A DNA stretch of 64,000 nucleotides. Origin: Diaporthe sp. PMI_573. Lineage: Eukaryota > Ascomycota > Sordariomycetes > Diaporthales > Diaporthaceae. Below the pieces are notes generated by a model. That model saw only the letters and a list, made by a program, of their open reading frames with translations. It had not been told where the DNA came from and searched no databases. The translations under genes and the position numbers were made by a program. The stretch is taken from contig JAJTUP010000037.1 of the NCBI GenBank assembly GCA_021399435.1, forward strand, positions 372,001-436,000, in the 5' to 3' direction. The stretch's first letter is position 1; every line of letters starts with the position of its first letter. This document shows positions 43,320-53,994 of this stretch, piece after piece.

Positions 43320-45900
43320 CTACAGCACTTGTCCCTGGACATTGACAAACGTGACCCTGTCGGCCTCGCCGCCCACGATGCTCTTGCTGGTCACCAGTCC
43401 ACCCGCGTCCCACTCGAAATCCACCACAATCCCACCTCTGACCCGAAGACCGTCGACGCTGCCTCCTCCCCAGGCACTTGGGATCGCTGGACCCAAAACC
43501 ACCGTCCTCGTCTCCTCCTCCCTCCCGCTTGGCAGAGGCAAGTCCACCACCAACATGCTCAAGACATTTCCCGCCCAACCGAAATTCATGTCGATCTGGA
43601 ACGGCGGGTTCTTGCCACTGTACATACTGAGCAGGTTGGGCGCAACATTGTTTAGAAGAGTCAGCTGCAACTCCTCGTGAGCCTTGGAGGAGTCATTCAG
43701 CCGCGCCCAGCACGCCCCACGCCAGACCTTGGGCCATCCGTAGTTGCCGCCGTTCCCGTCCGCACTGGTACCGTCACCCCTTTCGATGAGGCTTGCCCGA
43801 ACAGCCTCCTGCAGGGTCGTGTTGCTATAGCCGTCGGAGAAGCCAGAGATTGTGTTCCCGGGATACCATCCGACGAGGTGGGAGATGTGGCGGTGCTGGG
43901 GGTAGATATTGAACAGGTATGAATCTGGGACCTTCCACTCCTTGAGGACACCGGTGCCGTACGTGGTGTCAGGGTTGATGTGGATGCCGGTGTCGAGCGA
44001 GGAGAGTGCGTTGGATACGGAGGTCTGAAACTCGGTGTCTGGGTCGGCTGCAAGCGATGAGGTGCTGAGGACAGCCTCGAAGAGTTGGTGGATCAGCTGC
44101 TGGTAGTGGGTGCACCCAAATGTTGTAGGGCCCTGCTCGGCGCTGTTGCACGGGTTGACCACAAGTGTACTGTCGTTGAAGAAGCGATCTTCCTGGAGCT
44201 GCGAAACCCAGAAAGATGCAACGCCTTTGAGCAGAGGGTATCCGGTCTCTGTAAGCCAGGTGACGTTGCGGTCATAATCCCAGTGGTCGAAGACGTGCAA
44301 CATCATCCACACTGCCGAGGCGGGATCTGAGATCGAGAGATCAGTGCGAGCTCATATGGCCGGGGATCGGATAGGAGGCTTACAGTTCGCCCATTGTGCA
44401 TCGTTCTTTATTCCAGTGTACCCAAAGATGTTCATCTCATTGTGTACTACCCACCCAGAGCCATTGTACAGAAGTTGAGCAGTCTCGCTTCCCCTAGGAG
44501 CCCAATTTTGAGCCATGTATTCGAAGGCTGGTCTCGAGAGCGATGTCAGTCCGGTTGCATCAGCTCCCCAGTAATTCATCTGTATGTTGATGTTCCCATG
44601 GTAGTCCGCGCTCCAAGCTGGACTGGTCTGCTCGGTCCATCGACCTTGGAGGTTTGCCAGAAGTGAGCCCTCTCTGGACGATGATACGAGAAGGTGTCGT
44701 GAATAGTCGAACATGAGTGACTCCAGGAAGGGATCGGCAGTGCCTTTCGTATAACGAGCTACAAGTTCAGACGTTTCGATGGCCGAGGAATCAGCAGTGT
44801 CTGGAATGGTCAAGTTAAAAAGGCCCATCAACGACGAATAATCCTGGGTGTGATCAAATAGTAAATCCTCATACGTCCGGGCTGCAGCGAGAGTTGTTGT
44901 CGTTTCGACTACCGGGCCAGGATCCTCGCCCCTGAACGAAAAGTCGTTCTCCGCATTGCCTTTGCTCTGGTCAAAGTTCGACTCAGCAGAAAATACAATT
45001 GTCACGGCACTTTGGCCCGCCGCCGGAGTGACCGTGAGGGATCCTGTGTCCGAGCATGATGAGCTGATATTCCCCGTCGCTCTCGCAATTGAGTCAAATT
45101 GCAAGCCGATCGATGCCTGCGTGATTCCTCTCAAGCGTGTGTACCCAGTGCCGCAGGTGACGTTGATCAGGTCGGCGCTCATCAATTCATTGCCGAGCGA
45201 TATTGTGACAGCAGGAAGACTGGAACTTCCAGAAAGACTGTAGATGCAGCTCTTGGCTGGATATGAGCAGAACACGGCGGTCTCAAACGTCGTTTCACTC
45301 GTGGTCCATGACGTTTTGTGCACTCCCGTGTCGAGATCGAGCTGCCGCGTGTAGTTGATGTAGTCGTTCACTCCTGCGAGGCTGACAGTCAGATTGCCCA
45401 AGGTCTGGTAGGACCCGTAATTGGTTATAGGTGCCAGGAGCTCAGAAATATTGCCCGTGCCATTCTGGAATATCCAATCGCGTATTCCAGGCAGGTACTG
45501 GTGGACAGGCCCCGGGGGGTTGCCTCCGGTGTAAGTCTAAAAGGAGTCAGAAACCGCCACACCTTGAGGCTGTGCTGATGTCTAGACGCACCGAGTTCTC
45601 GAACGGCCCACCGGACCACAAGGAGTCCAGGTTCAGAACGAGGCTTTCCGTACCAGGAGGCCCGAAGGGTATGGCTGTACGTGCATCACGTCAGTGAATC
45701 GTACCAGCGCACCGGATACGTTGACCAAAACACCCGGACGAACCTCCTAATTTGCCGTTGCCGAGTAGGTAACCCGACTTCAGGATGTAATCATCGCCCT
45801 CGCCATAGGTGGCCGGCGTGCTCGACCACAATGACTTCCCTGCTGGCAGTGACGGGGCAAAAGCCAGTGTAAGCAGAACCAGGCCCCATGCGCGAATCAT
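43320..45900 (-). CDS. Secreted GH95 alpha-L-fucosidase
   Basis: Four exons: 45900-45744, 45674-45592, 45536-44384, 44326-43320 (introns 69, 55 and 57 nt), 799 residues. Signal peptide [20 protein letters not shown]. The N-terminal GH95 beta domain shows [24 protein letters not shown] and [10 protein letters not shown]. The catalytic (alpha/alpha)6 domain shows [18 protein letters not shown] with the two Asn of the active site, [18 protein letters not shown] and, late, [12 protein letters not shown] with the likely base Asp. Junctions rebuild each of these motifs. GH95 enzymes remove L-fucose or L-galactose from plant xyloglucan and other glycans by inversion. First intron donor GTTCGT is non-standard. 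The enzyme is expected outside the cell. Confidence 0.9.
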
Positions 45901-47251
45901 CGTGTTGCAACTCGAGTTCGGCGTGGCCGCAGGATTCTCTAGTACAAGGGCCGAAGGTCTGCGTCTTGCGCTCGCCGGGGTGCGAGTTCAGCTATTGACG
46001 CTGTGTGACCATGATAAACTCCCAGCGAAATGAAGAGGTCATGGAATGTCTACATATACTCAGCATACAATACAAATAAACCCGGCGGCATCTTCGCCCC
46101 GTCTTCGTGCCGCGCGATGGCCCAGGCCTATAATGCTACGCTGCTGTGATTCTATCCTGCATTTAGCTAGTAGCCAGGGCGTCTTGCCTTGGACTTCGAG
46201 GGGGGATCAGCATTTCTCGTCTCGTCTCGGCCCGGAGCCCCCGCCACGTTCCGCAGCAGCTGCATCGATGGAGAAATGTTCCTGGGCTCTTCGCGTCAAC
46301 GTTCGCGAATTACCCCGACGGATGTTGGATCTTGGATAGAATAATTATCCGACGTGGTTGCCTCTACAGAATAGTTCCGAAAGTTTGCCAGCATTTCCAA
46401 CTGCAACAAAATCATGGACGGCGTAGTCGGGTTACAATCTGCAAAGTCAGCTGCAAATGCGTGCAACACCAAGCGTCACGAGCTCGCTACACAACGATTA
46501 CAATCTCGTCACAAAAGGGTTTGCCAATTAACACAATGATACGATTGGAAACGTGCATCAAGAATCGGGATGTGCCGTGCACGACAAGATTGCCATGATC
46601 TCTCGATGAAGGACAAATCATTTTTCGGTGGAAGAGGGGCTGAGATAACCACTGCTCGGCTATCGGCCGGGATGCAGCGAAGGCACGATCCTGCATAAAA
46701 AGCAGACTACAATTAGCACTGCTCCTTCAAAGTTCCATATCTTCGTATCCGTATATGCGCAAATCGTGCTGCAGCGCATTGCAGGGGGCACAGTCACGCA
46801 GCAGCATGCGTCAAGCAGGTGTCTAATCATGCTGCCAGATCAGTGTTGAGGCGGAAATAAGCTTACGAGGAGCTCGCATCGCACAAGTCAAGTTACGGAC
46901 CAAGCTGAAATACCCATCCAAGCTGATGGGAAAATTTGGTTGTGGAATGCTTACACCCGGTGTACTTGAGCAACAAGGGCAGTGCTGGGCAGGCATGCCA
47001 TTCCATTGCTGTCGCCTGCGAGCAAGGTTGTTGAATCCTATCCAGGAATCACTTCATGCCATCGAGCATTAAGCTCGTATCATAAAGTATAAGAGCGCGT
47101 ACATTTCCGAGCAAATTTCCCAAGAGCGACTGAGATCAAGCAGAAATTCAACTACTCGGTCACACAAAATCTGAACCTGAAACCTTTGAAGCCATTCTTT
47201 CTACCTACAGACACGTCCAATAGCTTCACCATCCCCGAATTAATACACAAC
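45901..47251. other. Intergenic
   Basis: Divergent upstream regions of the GH95 and six-Cys secreted protein genes. No gene supported; TATA-like tataaagtataag at 47079-47092 sits 160 bases before the secreted-protein ATG. Confidence 0.55.
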
Positions 47252-47680
47252 ATGCATTTCTTCAGCACAGTCCTGAACCTGGCCGTGGCGGCCACCTTCT
47301 CCAGCGCCATGCCCGTCAACTCGGCTGACTCGGATATCCAAGCAGCAGTAGCGACAGCGCCCGTCGACTGGTATCAGGGGGTTCTGACCTTCTCTGGAAC
47401 GTCATCAGTGATCAGCTCGAGCGGATCTTGCGGAACAAAAGTTAGCAGTGGAACCATGACGGCTGGTACGTGCCAGAAGCTTTTCACATACGGCTTTGGT
47501 CTCCACCACAACGAAGACCAGGCCTGCAACTACAGGCTGTGGAAAGGCAACACAGACTGCTCCGGAGACGACTACACGGACATCCCTATCCCAGCGGGCT
47601 CCGATGTGACCTGCATCAACGATGGAGTTCTGGACGGTGGCAGGTGGTACCTGGCTTCTGGTATTTACTCGTGCGAGTAA
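47252..47680 (+). CDS. Small secreted six-Cys protein
   Basis: 142 residues from the ATG at 47252, chosen because MHFFSTVLNLAVAATFSSAM is a clear signal peptide; an upstream in-frame ATG at 47186 would bury it. The mature part (about 120 residues) has six Cys, in SGSCGT, AGTCQK, QACNYR, NTDCSG, VTCIND and the final YSCE, enough for three disulfides. Gly, Ser and Thr are abundant and strand-like segments dominate. Size, secretion and even Cys number fit an apoplastic effector-like or wall-associated protein. I do not recognise the family, so function is open. Confidence 0.72.
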   Translation: MHFFSTVLNLAVAATFSSAMPVNSADSDIQAAVATAPVDWYQGVLTFSGTSSVISSSGSCGTKVSSGTMTAGTCQKLFTYGFGLHHNEDQACNYRLWKGNTDCSGDDYTDIPIPAGSDVTCINDGVLDGGRWYLASGIYSCE

Positions 47681-47889
47681 AGAGGATTGGACGGTTACAG
47701 CTCGGGACTTGATCAGGGTTTTCGGCGTAAGGTACGAGGAAACAGTGGACAACAGAACACAAGTATTCTGGACTGGGTATAGACATTAGACACCTTCGGA
47801 GGGGTAATAATTGGAATGCATAGTAACTTGCTCGCCACCTCACCGTTTCACTGGATGATTTCAGCATCATGGTTGACTACCGCGAGGTT

Positions 47890-49856
47890 TCACCAGTACC
47901 CGTTGACTATTGCCATGTACAGCCACACGCTCAAATACTCCGCAAGGCCATTGCACACTTGCATCACTGCCCAGGTGCGCATTGGGTCTGAAGTACCGCA
48001 GCGGAACTTGAGTTTTGTTCTCCAATCTATGTTTCCTTCTAGATTTGTCAAGAATATCTGAGGACATGTCAGAAATCCACCCTTGTTCAACTCACCATAA
48101 AGGTTGCCAAAAGGAACGGCAAGAAGACCGCAGTTCCCACAACAAATGCTGCCCAGGATATGACTAGCCGAGTTTTCCTGCCCCAACCCGCAGCCATTGC
48201 GAAGCTCATAGCAAGGATCGCGAGGACATTCCCAAGGAGGAAGTAACAGGTCGCCAGAGCACAAAAAAACATAAAGAGCCATAGCTTGTTGGTTTTCACC
48301 CACCGCCAAGAGCTTCGCCGGCAGCTGATGCCCTTATCGAGGGCGAGGGCCTGTATCTCGACTTTGCCGCCCTTCAGATGCTCATCGGCATTCCTTCCCA
48401 GCTCCTTGTTGGTCAAGAAATCGGCCTCCTGGTCAATCTCCTTTAGGTCTGCCCGTATTGAGTCTGCAAGGTACATGGCAGCCTTGAATTCCTGAGGAAC
48501 TTCATACTTGCCTCTGTTCAAGAGCTCATGGTGCGCATGGAGCCACATGATCCATATCCCAAATGTCCAGATGGTTAGGAGAACCAAGGTGGTTTCGAGC
48601 TGGATTACCGAGAAGCCCCACTGGTAGGTCTGTTGAGAATTGGCCATCACCGGCTGGCAGACTGCATTCTCTTGTAAGTAGTCCAGAGAATATCGATCTC
48701 CATTCCTCGGGAGGTAGAATAATGTGGTATTGCTCCCCTTGCCGTCCCAATACGTGAGATTGAGCGTTGGGCTTTGTAGAGGAATAGCACCATCAGAATT
48801 GTCGCCTCCTTGCCAGATAGAATCTGTGTCATTCAAAATGCCATATTGTGAGATGTCTGAGATTATCTATTAGCATTCTCAATAATCCACAAAGTACTCG
48901 CAAGCTGACCTACATTTTTCGATGCAGTTGTAAGAACCACATGCCTTGTTCTGGTTTGGTTGAGAGCCCTTGAAGACCATGTATTCGGCGGTGAGGTTTA
49001 CTCTACCTCCATCGTGAATAATTGCAGCGAGCTGGAGGAAGTTTCCGAAAGGCGTCTGGGTGCCATTGCCGAATTTGATGACCGCTTCATTGTTGGCCGT
49101 GTACCCAGTCATTGCACTGGCGAGAGTGGGAAAGACCATGACGAACACCATTGTGATGATCATGAAAGCCATTGCTAGTTTTGACCTCAGACCCCTCCTT
49201 GAGGCAAAGTCTCGCATCAAGTGAAATATGGAGCGTAAAGAAGCATGATTCTGCATGAAACTCGTCCAGAATGTGCGATATGTGACTGGAGTGGTCTCCA
49301 TAGACGCTCTAACGTAAACAGAGAATGCCTTCCACGAGAAGTATGCCAACAGGCTCTGCCCCAAGCGGCCGACTCCCTGCCACAGCTTTTAGCATCAGTT
49401 GATTAGGCCAGAGCTTAGATGAGATTGAAAATTGGCGGAGCTCACAATATCCCACACAATATCCACAACTTTGGCTTGCGTGAAACTCAACGAACCAAAC
49501 GCCAGCACGATCTGGAATGTCCAGTCTGGACTCCAGGCGTTTGTCGGCTCCAGGCTGAAGGAGCCATCAGGGGCACAATAATTCCAGTATTCGGAGCTTT
49601 CCAGGGACATCGTGTGTGTGATGACCAGCGGGAAGATGATGCAGAGAATTATCAATCCCAGAGCCCATACGGAGAAGCCGAGCCATGTGAAGAATGAAGC
49701 TGCAGTGTGCCGCCACCTTGTAGACTTCAAGTCATGTCGGACTTCGTTGCGGGTTTCAGCCCACAACTTTGCCAGAAAAGAAGATGCTTTTTCTGGTTCG
49801 AGCTGTGAGGGATTCCCCCCTATCAGTAATGGGTCTATATCAGCGGACTTCGTCAT
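47890..49856 (-). CDS. Fungal polytopic membrane protein, unknown function
   Basis: Four exons: 49856-49446, 49385-48914, 48856-48096, 48057-47890 (introns 60, 57 and 38 nt), 603 residues. Start MTKSADIDPLL. About six to seven membrane helices: near residue 50 (FFTWLGFSVWALGLIILCII), 115, 195 (MAFMIITMVFVMVFPTLASA), 365 (LVLLTIWTFGIWIMWLHAHH), 475-500 and 515-540. A long N-glycosylation-rich loop (NLTAEY, NDTDS, NLTYWDG, NTTLF) between helices 3 and 4 faces out. The VWDI...GRLGQ segment after helix 2 is a signature of a conserved ascomycete membrane-protein family. The 38-nt last intron is below usual size; without it the protein would stop after LATFMVS. Confidence 0.7.
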
Positions 49857-51244
49857 ATTGATATAGGATATACCGACGATTTTCGCAAAACAAACAGTTA
49901 AAATACCGGCATTTCGCCCAGAATAAAGGCAAAGACTGCCCAGGTGAAAGCTGCAACGACCATGTCCAAGGCAGAAATACTTGGCATTTTGTAGGGCTTG
50001 AAAGCTGAAGACAGCGTGAGATGATAGGTGACATGGTGTCGCAGATCCCGAGTCCCCCCTGCCGCGCAAATCCTTCGGGTCGGTTGTTGCCAGCAGGCAA
50101 CCACTGGCAACCACCCGCTTGGGCGGCGGTCTCAACATGGGTTTTTCGGAGCTGAAGCGATCCCTCGACGACCACTGGACCAACCATTTTCGACGTAAGC
50201 CTGATGACGCGCGATCGGCCGGACTGGTTTCAGGGGCCATCGGACAGAGCGGCGCCTACAGATGTAGGTGTATGCATCTTTCATAATTACTCTTTAAAAT
50301 AGATTGCAATGTACACGCGCTGGTCTGTGGAGGATACATATCTGGCAAGTCCGTGATTGGTATATCCGGATTGAGAACTCGCCTCTCATCAAATACTCAT
50401 CAGCGTCGCAAGAAACGACCTCGGATTTTAATGCAGCACGATTTCTTGATTCCTGTCATTTCATTGACTGCGAGCAAGTTTCACCCCAAGCGTTCCATGG
50501 TCCATTGACAAAGCCACTAATCGATGCCCCTGCGGCGACTCTGACGCGCTCACACCCAACGAATTCCGCCTCCTGGTCTTCATCGTCCGTTTATACGGGT
50601 AGCAATAAGTCTATCTGGATATCTATGCGGGCCCAGATGATAAGGTCCACCTCCAGGTTAGAGGAATTCCACCTCTGCTATCTCATTTGTGGGCCACTGC
50701 AGCCAGCTTTCGACATAAGGTGAACACGACAGTAAACGTTCTCCACTGCCAACCAGCACCCTGTTGATCCATCGGTGAAGCGGTGGGAAATCCAGTACCA
50801 GCTTGATGGATAGTAACATCTAGACTACATGGTTTTCCGCTCAGTGCGTAACGAGCCGTGATACAATTGAGATTTTGTGACGTGCAGGCGTCGGATCCGG
50901 ATGGCGATGCAGACATACATGGACATCAAGGTGCGTGCGTTCGCCAGTTTTAGGAGAGGGGAATAAATGCCACAGCAAGATATTCGTCGGTGTGCAGGCT
51001 GGGCATCGTCCTGTTCGAGTCAACATGTGACAGCCTTCAGAGCTTAACGGGCCGCGGTGGAAACCATGGCGGCGCTAAGTATAGCACGGTCCAGGCTTGG
51101 CTGACGGCATCCATCCCAAGGCTTCGGGTTAAAAGCCACGGGCACCGCCCCGGACGGAGCTTCCTTTGAACCTGTTATTCTACACATTCCCTTTCACGCC
51201 CAGCACTTATCTGCCCAGTGCCATCACCATCGAGCACCACCGTC
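49857..51244. other. Intergenic, divergent promoters
   Basis: Upstream of the membrane protein (minus) and the exopolyphosphatase (plus). Short frames only. Confidence 0.55.
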
Positions 51245-52585
51245 ATGAGAGCCTTCACCCTTAGCGCGGTGCTCATAGCATCGGCAGCGGGCTCTGCCCT
51301 CCCGCAGGGCCCGGAGCAGCAGGTCGTCTTTGGCAAGCCGGAGAAGGGCGTCGGACACTTCAGCGAGTGGAGCCGTGCCAACAAGAAGGAGTTTCTCATC
51401 GACTGGCAAGCGGGCAAGGAGTCAAACTGGGTCATCGTGCAGGGCAACGAGGGTGGCGATCTGGACAGCATGACTGCGGCTCTCACATGGGCGTACCACC
51501 TGGAGCACAAGACCATGAATGACTCGGAGCCGGTCAAGGCCATCGCGCTCCTGCAGACACCGAGCCACGCGCTGGACCTCCGGCCCGAGAACAAGATCGC
51601 CCTGGACAACTCGCAGATGACCAAGGGCCACCAGGACCTGCTGACCCTGGACGAGCTCCCCGAGGACCCGGAGACGCTCGGCCCCAAGCTCCAGGGCCTT
51701 GTCCTGGTCGACCACGCCGAGCCGCTGCGCAAGTGGAAGGGCGCCAAGATCCAGAGCATCTTCGACCACCACGTCGACAGGGGCGTCGCGCCCGACGCCA
51801 GGCCGCGCGTCTTCGAGAAGGTGGCGAGCTGCACGACGATAGTCGCGAGGCAGATGCTCGACGAGCTCGAGGCCCTCCCCGAGGAGTACCACATGCCGCA
51901 CGAGCTGCTGGAGCTGATCCTGAGCGCGATAGCCATCGACTCGGGCGGCCTGACGAGCGACATCACGACCGACGATGACATCAAGGTGTCGGAGCGCATC
52001 CTCAAGCGCAGCAACTGGGCCCGCAGGGACCTGGACGACGTCATGGAGGACCTCGCCGACCAGCTCAAGGACGCCAAGAAGGACCTGGACCACCTCGAGC
52101 TCCGCGACCTGCTGCGCCGCGACTGGAAGGGTGATCTCATCGACACCCCGTCACCGCGCACGCCGACCGTGAGCCTCGGGTTCGCTGTTGTCCCGTACTC
52201 GATGGATAACCAGATCACCAAGACGGACTTTGAGGAGTTGTTTGACTGGTTCGCTGTCCACGCGGCCTGGACCGCTGAGGTCGGCGTCGACATCAGCGTT
52301 GTACTGAACAAGTACAAGGTCAAGGAGCACGGGAAGAAGAGGAAGATCAGAGAAGTCGTGCTGGTTGTTCGCGATGACGTGCGAATCAACCAGACGCAGG
52401 CCGACTCGCTGTTCCGGGTGGCCAAGGAAGCGCTGGAGAACGACAAGGGCCTTGGCCTGAAGCCGTGGCACAGGGTGGATGAGTTGGCACCTAGACAGAT
52501 GGTATGGACGCACGAGTCCGGGGCTGGAAGGAAGATCATCAGACCGATCGTCGAGGATGCGGTCACAGCCTGGGACGAGATCTAG
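51245..52585 (+). CDS. DHH-family exopolyphosphatase with a signal peptide
   Basis: Single exon, 446 residues, ATG at 51245. The start MRAFTLSAVLIASAAGSALP is a clear signal peptide. DHH phosphoesterase motifs follow in order: GNEGGDLDSMTAA (Asp-x-Asp metal site), LVLVDHAEPL, IFDHHVDRG (DHH at residues 174-176), and AIAIDSGGLTSD with a late metal Asp. The C-terminal DHHA2 part spans about residues 250-446. The family (yeast Ppx1) releases phosphate from polyphosphate with Mn/Mg. Ppx1 is cytosolic, so a signal peptide suggests a vacuolar or secreted version. The opposite strand is also open over almost the whole gene; that frame is a shadow of GC-rich codons. Confidence 0.85.
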   Translation: MRAFTLSAVLIASAAGSALPQGPEQQVVFGKPEKGVGHFSEWSRANKKEFLIDWQAGKESNWVIVQGNEGGDLDSMTAALTWAYHLEHKTMNDSEPVKAIALLQTPSHALDLRPENKIALDNSQMTKGHQDLLTLDELPEDPETLGPKLQGLVLVDHAEPLRKWKGAKIQSIFDHHVDRGVAPDARPRVFEKVASCTTIVARQMLDELEALPEEYHMPHELLELILSAIAIDSGGLTSDITTDDDIKVSERILKRSNWARRDLDDVMEDLADQLKDAKKDLDHLELRDLLRRDWKGDLIDTPSPRTPTVSLGFAVVPYSMDNQITKTDFEELFDWFAVHAAWTAEVGVDISVVLNKYKVKEHGKKRKIREVVLVVRDDVRINQTQADSLFRVAKEALENDKGLGLKPWHRVDELAPRQMVWTHESGAGRKIIRPIVEDAVTAWDEI

Positions 52586-53149
52586 ACTACTTGCTTGGTC
52601 GTCTGGAGGGAGTGATGGAGTGCAGCGGATGTCTGGATATTGTACAACACAGAATCTTGAATTTATGAATCTAAAAGCCTCAGTTGCCATGTCATTGCCA
52701 TCTCGTGCTTACCCTACAAACAAAAGAATGAGCTCAACCCAACCCGACCGATTCCACTATGCACTGGCCAACTACACAACACTCGTCTTTGATGTTGATC
52801 CGGACCCGGGTGACAGACCAGCAGAGGCTGCGCAGGTGGCCATATGTTCCAGATTGAGTAAAGGAGACCATTCCTTCTTGCCTACCATGGCAGCTGCGGA
52901 AAGCCGCAACAACCTGCCAACGTCCCAGTCTGTGTCCCGATATCTACTCAGGACCGGCTTGACTCGATGCACATACATGCTCAACAAATTTGCCACGGCA
53001 ACATGGCGTATCTGTTTCGAGATATTTAGACGCCAGGCTTTGACATCACGAGATGTTTCACCTCGGTGTTGAAGGGGCACACGGCTTTGATCCACCCACC
53101 CTCAACCGAGCTAGTCTTTCCGCTGTTAGCCTAGGTTCCTGACCGTGTT
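52586..53149. other. Intergenic, convergent
   Basis: 3' side of the exopolyphosphatase and probable 3' part of the snoRNA host transcript from the other strand. No coding gene. Confidence 0.5.
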
Positions 53150-53184
53150 GGGGGAATTGCGTGTGAACGATGTAGGAGCAAATG

Positions 53185-53263
53185 TCAGAATAAAAAAAAA
53201 AGAACAATGTAGGTGAGTTTGAATGAATCATTTGAAATCATAAACAGCCTCAGTAGTCATCAT
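53185..53263 (-). ncRNA. C/D-box snoRNA-like unit 1
   Basis: Read on minus: C box ATGATGA (53263-53257), then ACTGAGGCTGTTTATGATTT, a C'-like TGATTCA, CTACATTGTTC, an A/T run, and D box CTGA (53188-53185). Total 79 nt. A GTAAGT donor starts 43 bases upstream (53306). Shares TGAGGCTGTTTATGA and CTACATTGTTC with units 2 and 3. The flanking terminal stem is weak. Confidence 0.6.
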
Positions 53264-53441
53264 GTAGGATGCGAAGGGACGTGTCCAGGGGTGATCACCA
53301 ACTTACTGTTTAAGTTTCGGCATGGCCAATGTCCCAGCTGTGTATGCCCAACGTCATAGTATGCTGTGCTTTGTGTTTCGTCAGTTATGCAAATGGTTCA
53401 AATAGTGAGAACGTAGATGACTCGGAATAGAGTAGGGGGGA

Positions 53442-53520
53442 TCAGAAGAAGAAAAAAATGAACAACGTAGATGAGTTTAGTGAATCATCTTGAATCATAA
53501 ACAGCCTCAAAAATCATCAT
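53442..53520 (-). ncRNA. C/D-box snoRNA-like unit 2
   Basis: Minus strand: C box ATGATGA (53520-53514), TTGAGGCTGTTTATGATTC, C'-like TGATTCA, CTACGTTGTTC, pyrimidine run, D box CTGA (53445-53442). 79 nt, the same length as unit 1. A GTGAGT donor starts 36 bases upstream (53556). Confidence 0.6.
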
Positions 53521-53667
53521 CGAAGAAGGAAGATCGACAACAAAGAAGAGACTCACCTTACGAAGAACAAGTTAAGAAGCTGATGTGCGTAAAAACCTTG
53601 AACGCTGCTCGTGTTAGAATGGTTCAACCCAGGAATTGACAGGGTAAAAGGACCGGAAAACAGCATG

Positions 53668-53755
53668 TCAGACAGGAAAATTGAACAATGTAGTTAGGTA
53701 AAAGATAAACATGTTTGTGCAGGACAAATTCATAAACAGCCTCAAGAGTCATCAT
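53668..53755 (-). ncRNA. C/D-box snoRNA-like unit 3
   Basis: Minus strand: C box ATGATGA (53755-53749), TTGAGGCTGTTTATGAATT, CTACATTGTTC and D box CTGA (53671-53668); 88 nt. A GTAAGT donor starts 41 bases upstream (53796). The middle differs from units 1 and 2 and lacks the clear C'-like box. Confidence 0.55.
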
Positions 53756-53994
53756 GATGGAGGGGGAGAGAAGGTTTCTTGTCTGGGTGAACTTACCAAG
53801 TCAGGTCAGTTAACCAGAGGACCGAGCGTCACTGCTCGAGAAACGGAGTCAACGGGTAGAGCTAGATAGAGCCTCACCAGCAGAGCTAGCGGCATTGGCT
53901 AAATTGCAATTCCATTCGGCTGTCGTCAGTATCCGCTCTATGCGGACTGTCAGGGGGTTTTATTATGTACAGGTCGGAATAGGCAACATCTTGT

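Larger units (their letters stand above)
53150..53950 (-). ncRNA. Putative non-coding snoRNA host transcript
   Basis: On the minus strand three donors (53796 GTAAGT, 53556 GTGAGT, 53306 GTAAGT) each precede a snoRNA-like unit by 36-43 bases. Branch-like and acceptor-like sequences follow each unit (TCTAAC...GAGCAG; ACTGACGAAACACAAAG; GGCTAACAGCGGAAAG). The exons between them would be short and have no open frame, as in snoRNA host genes. It lies just downstream of the complex I gene, whose AATAAA signal is at 53964-53959; it may start on its own or be read-through. Ends are estimates. Confidence 0.45.

Noticed and set aside
51175..52566. 463-codon minus-strand open frame opposite the exopolyphosphatase gene
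   Set aside because: It is the mirror of GC-rich third positions of the DHH gene; Ser/Arg/Leu-rich, without domain or splice support.
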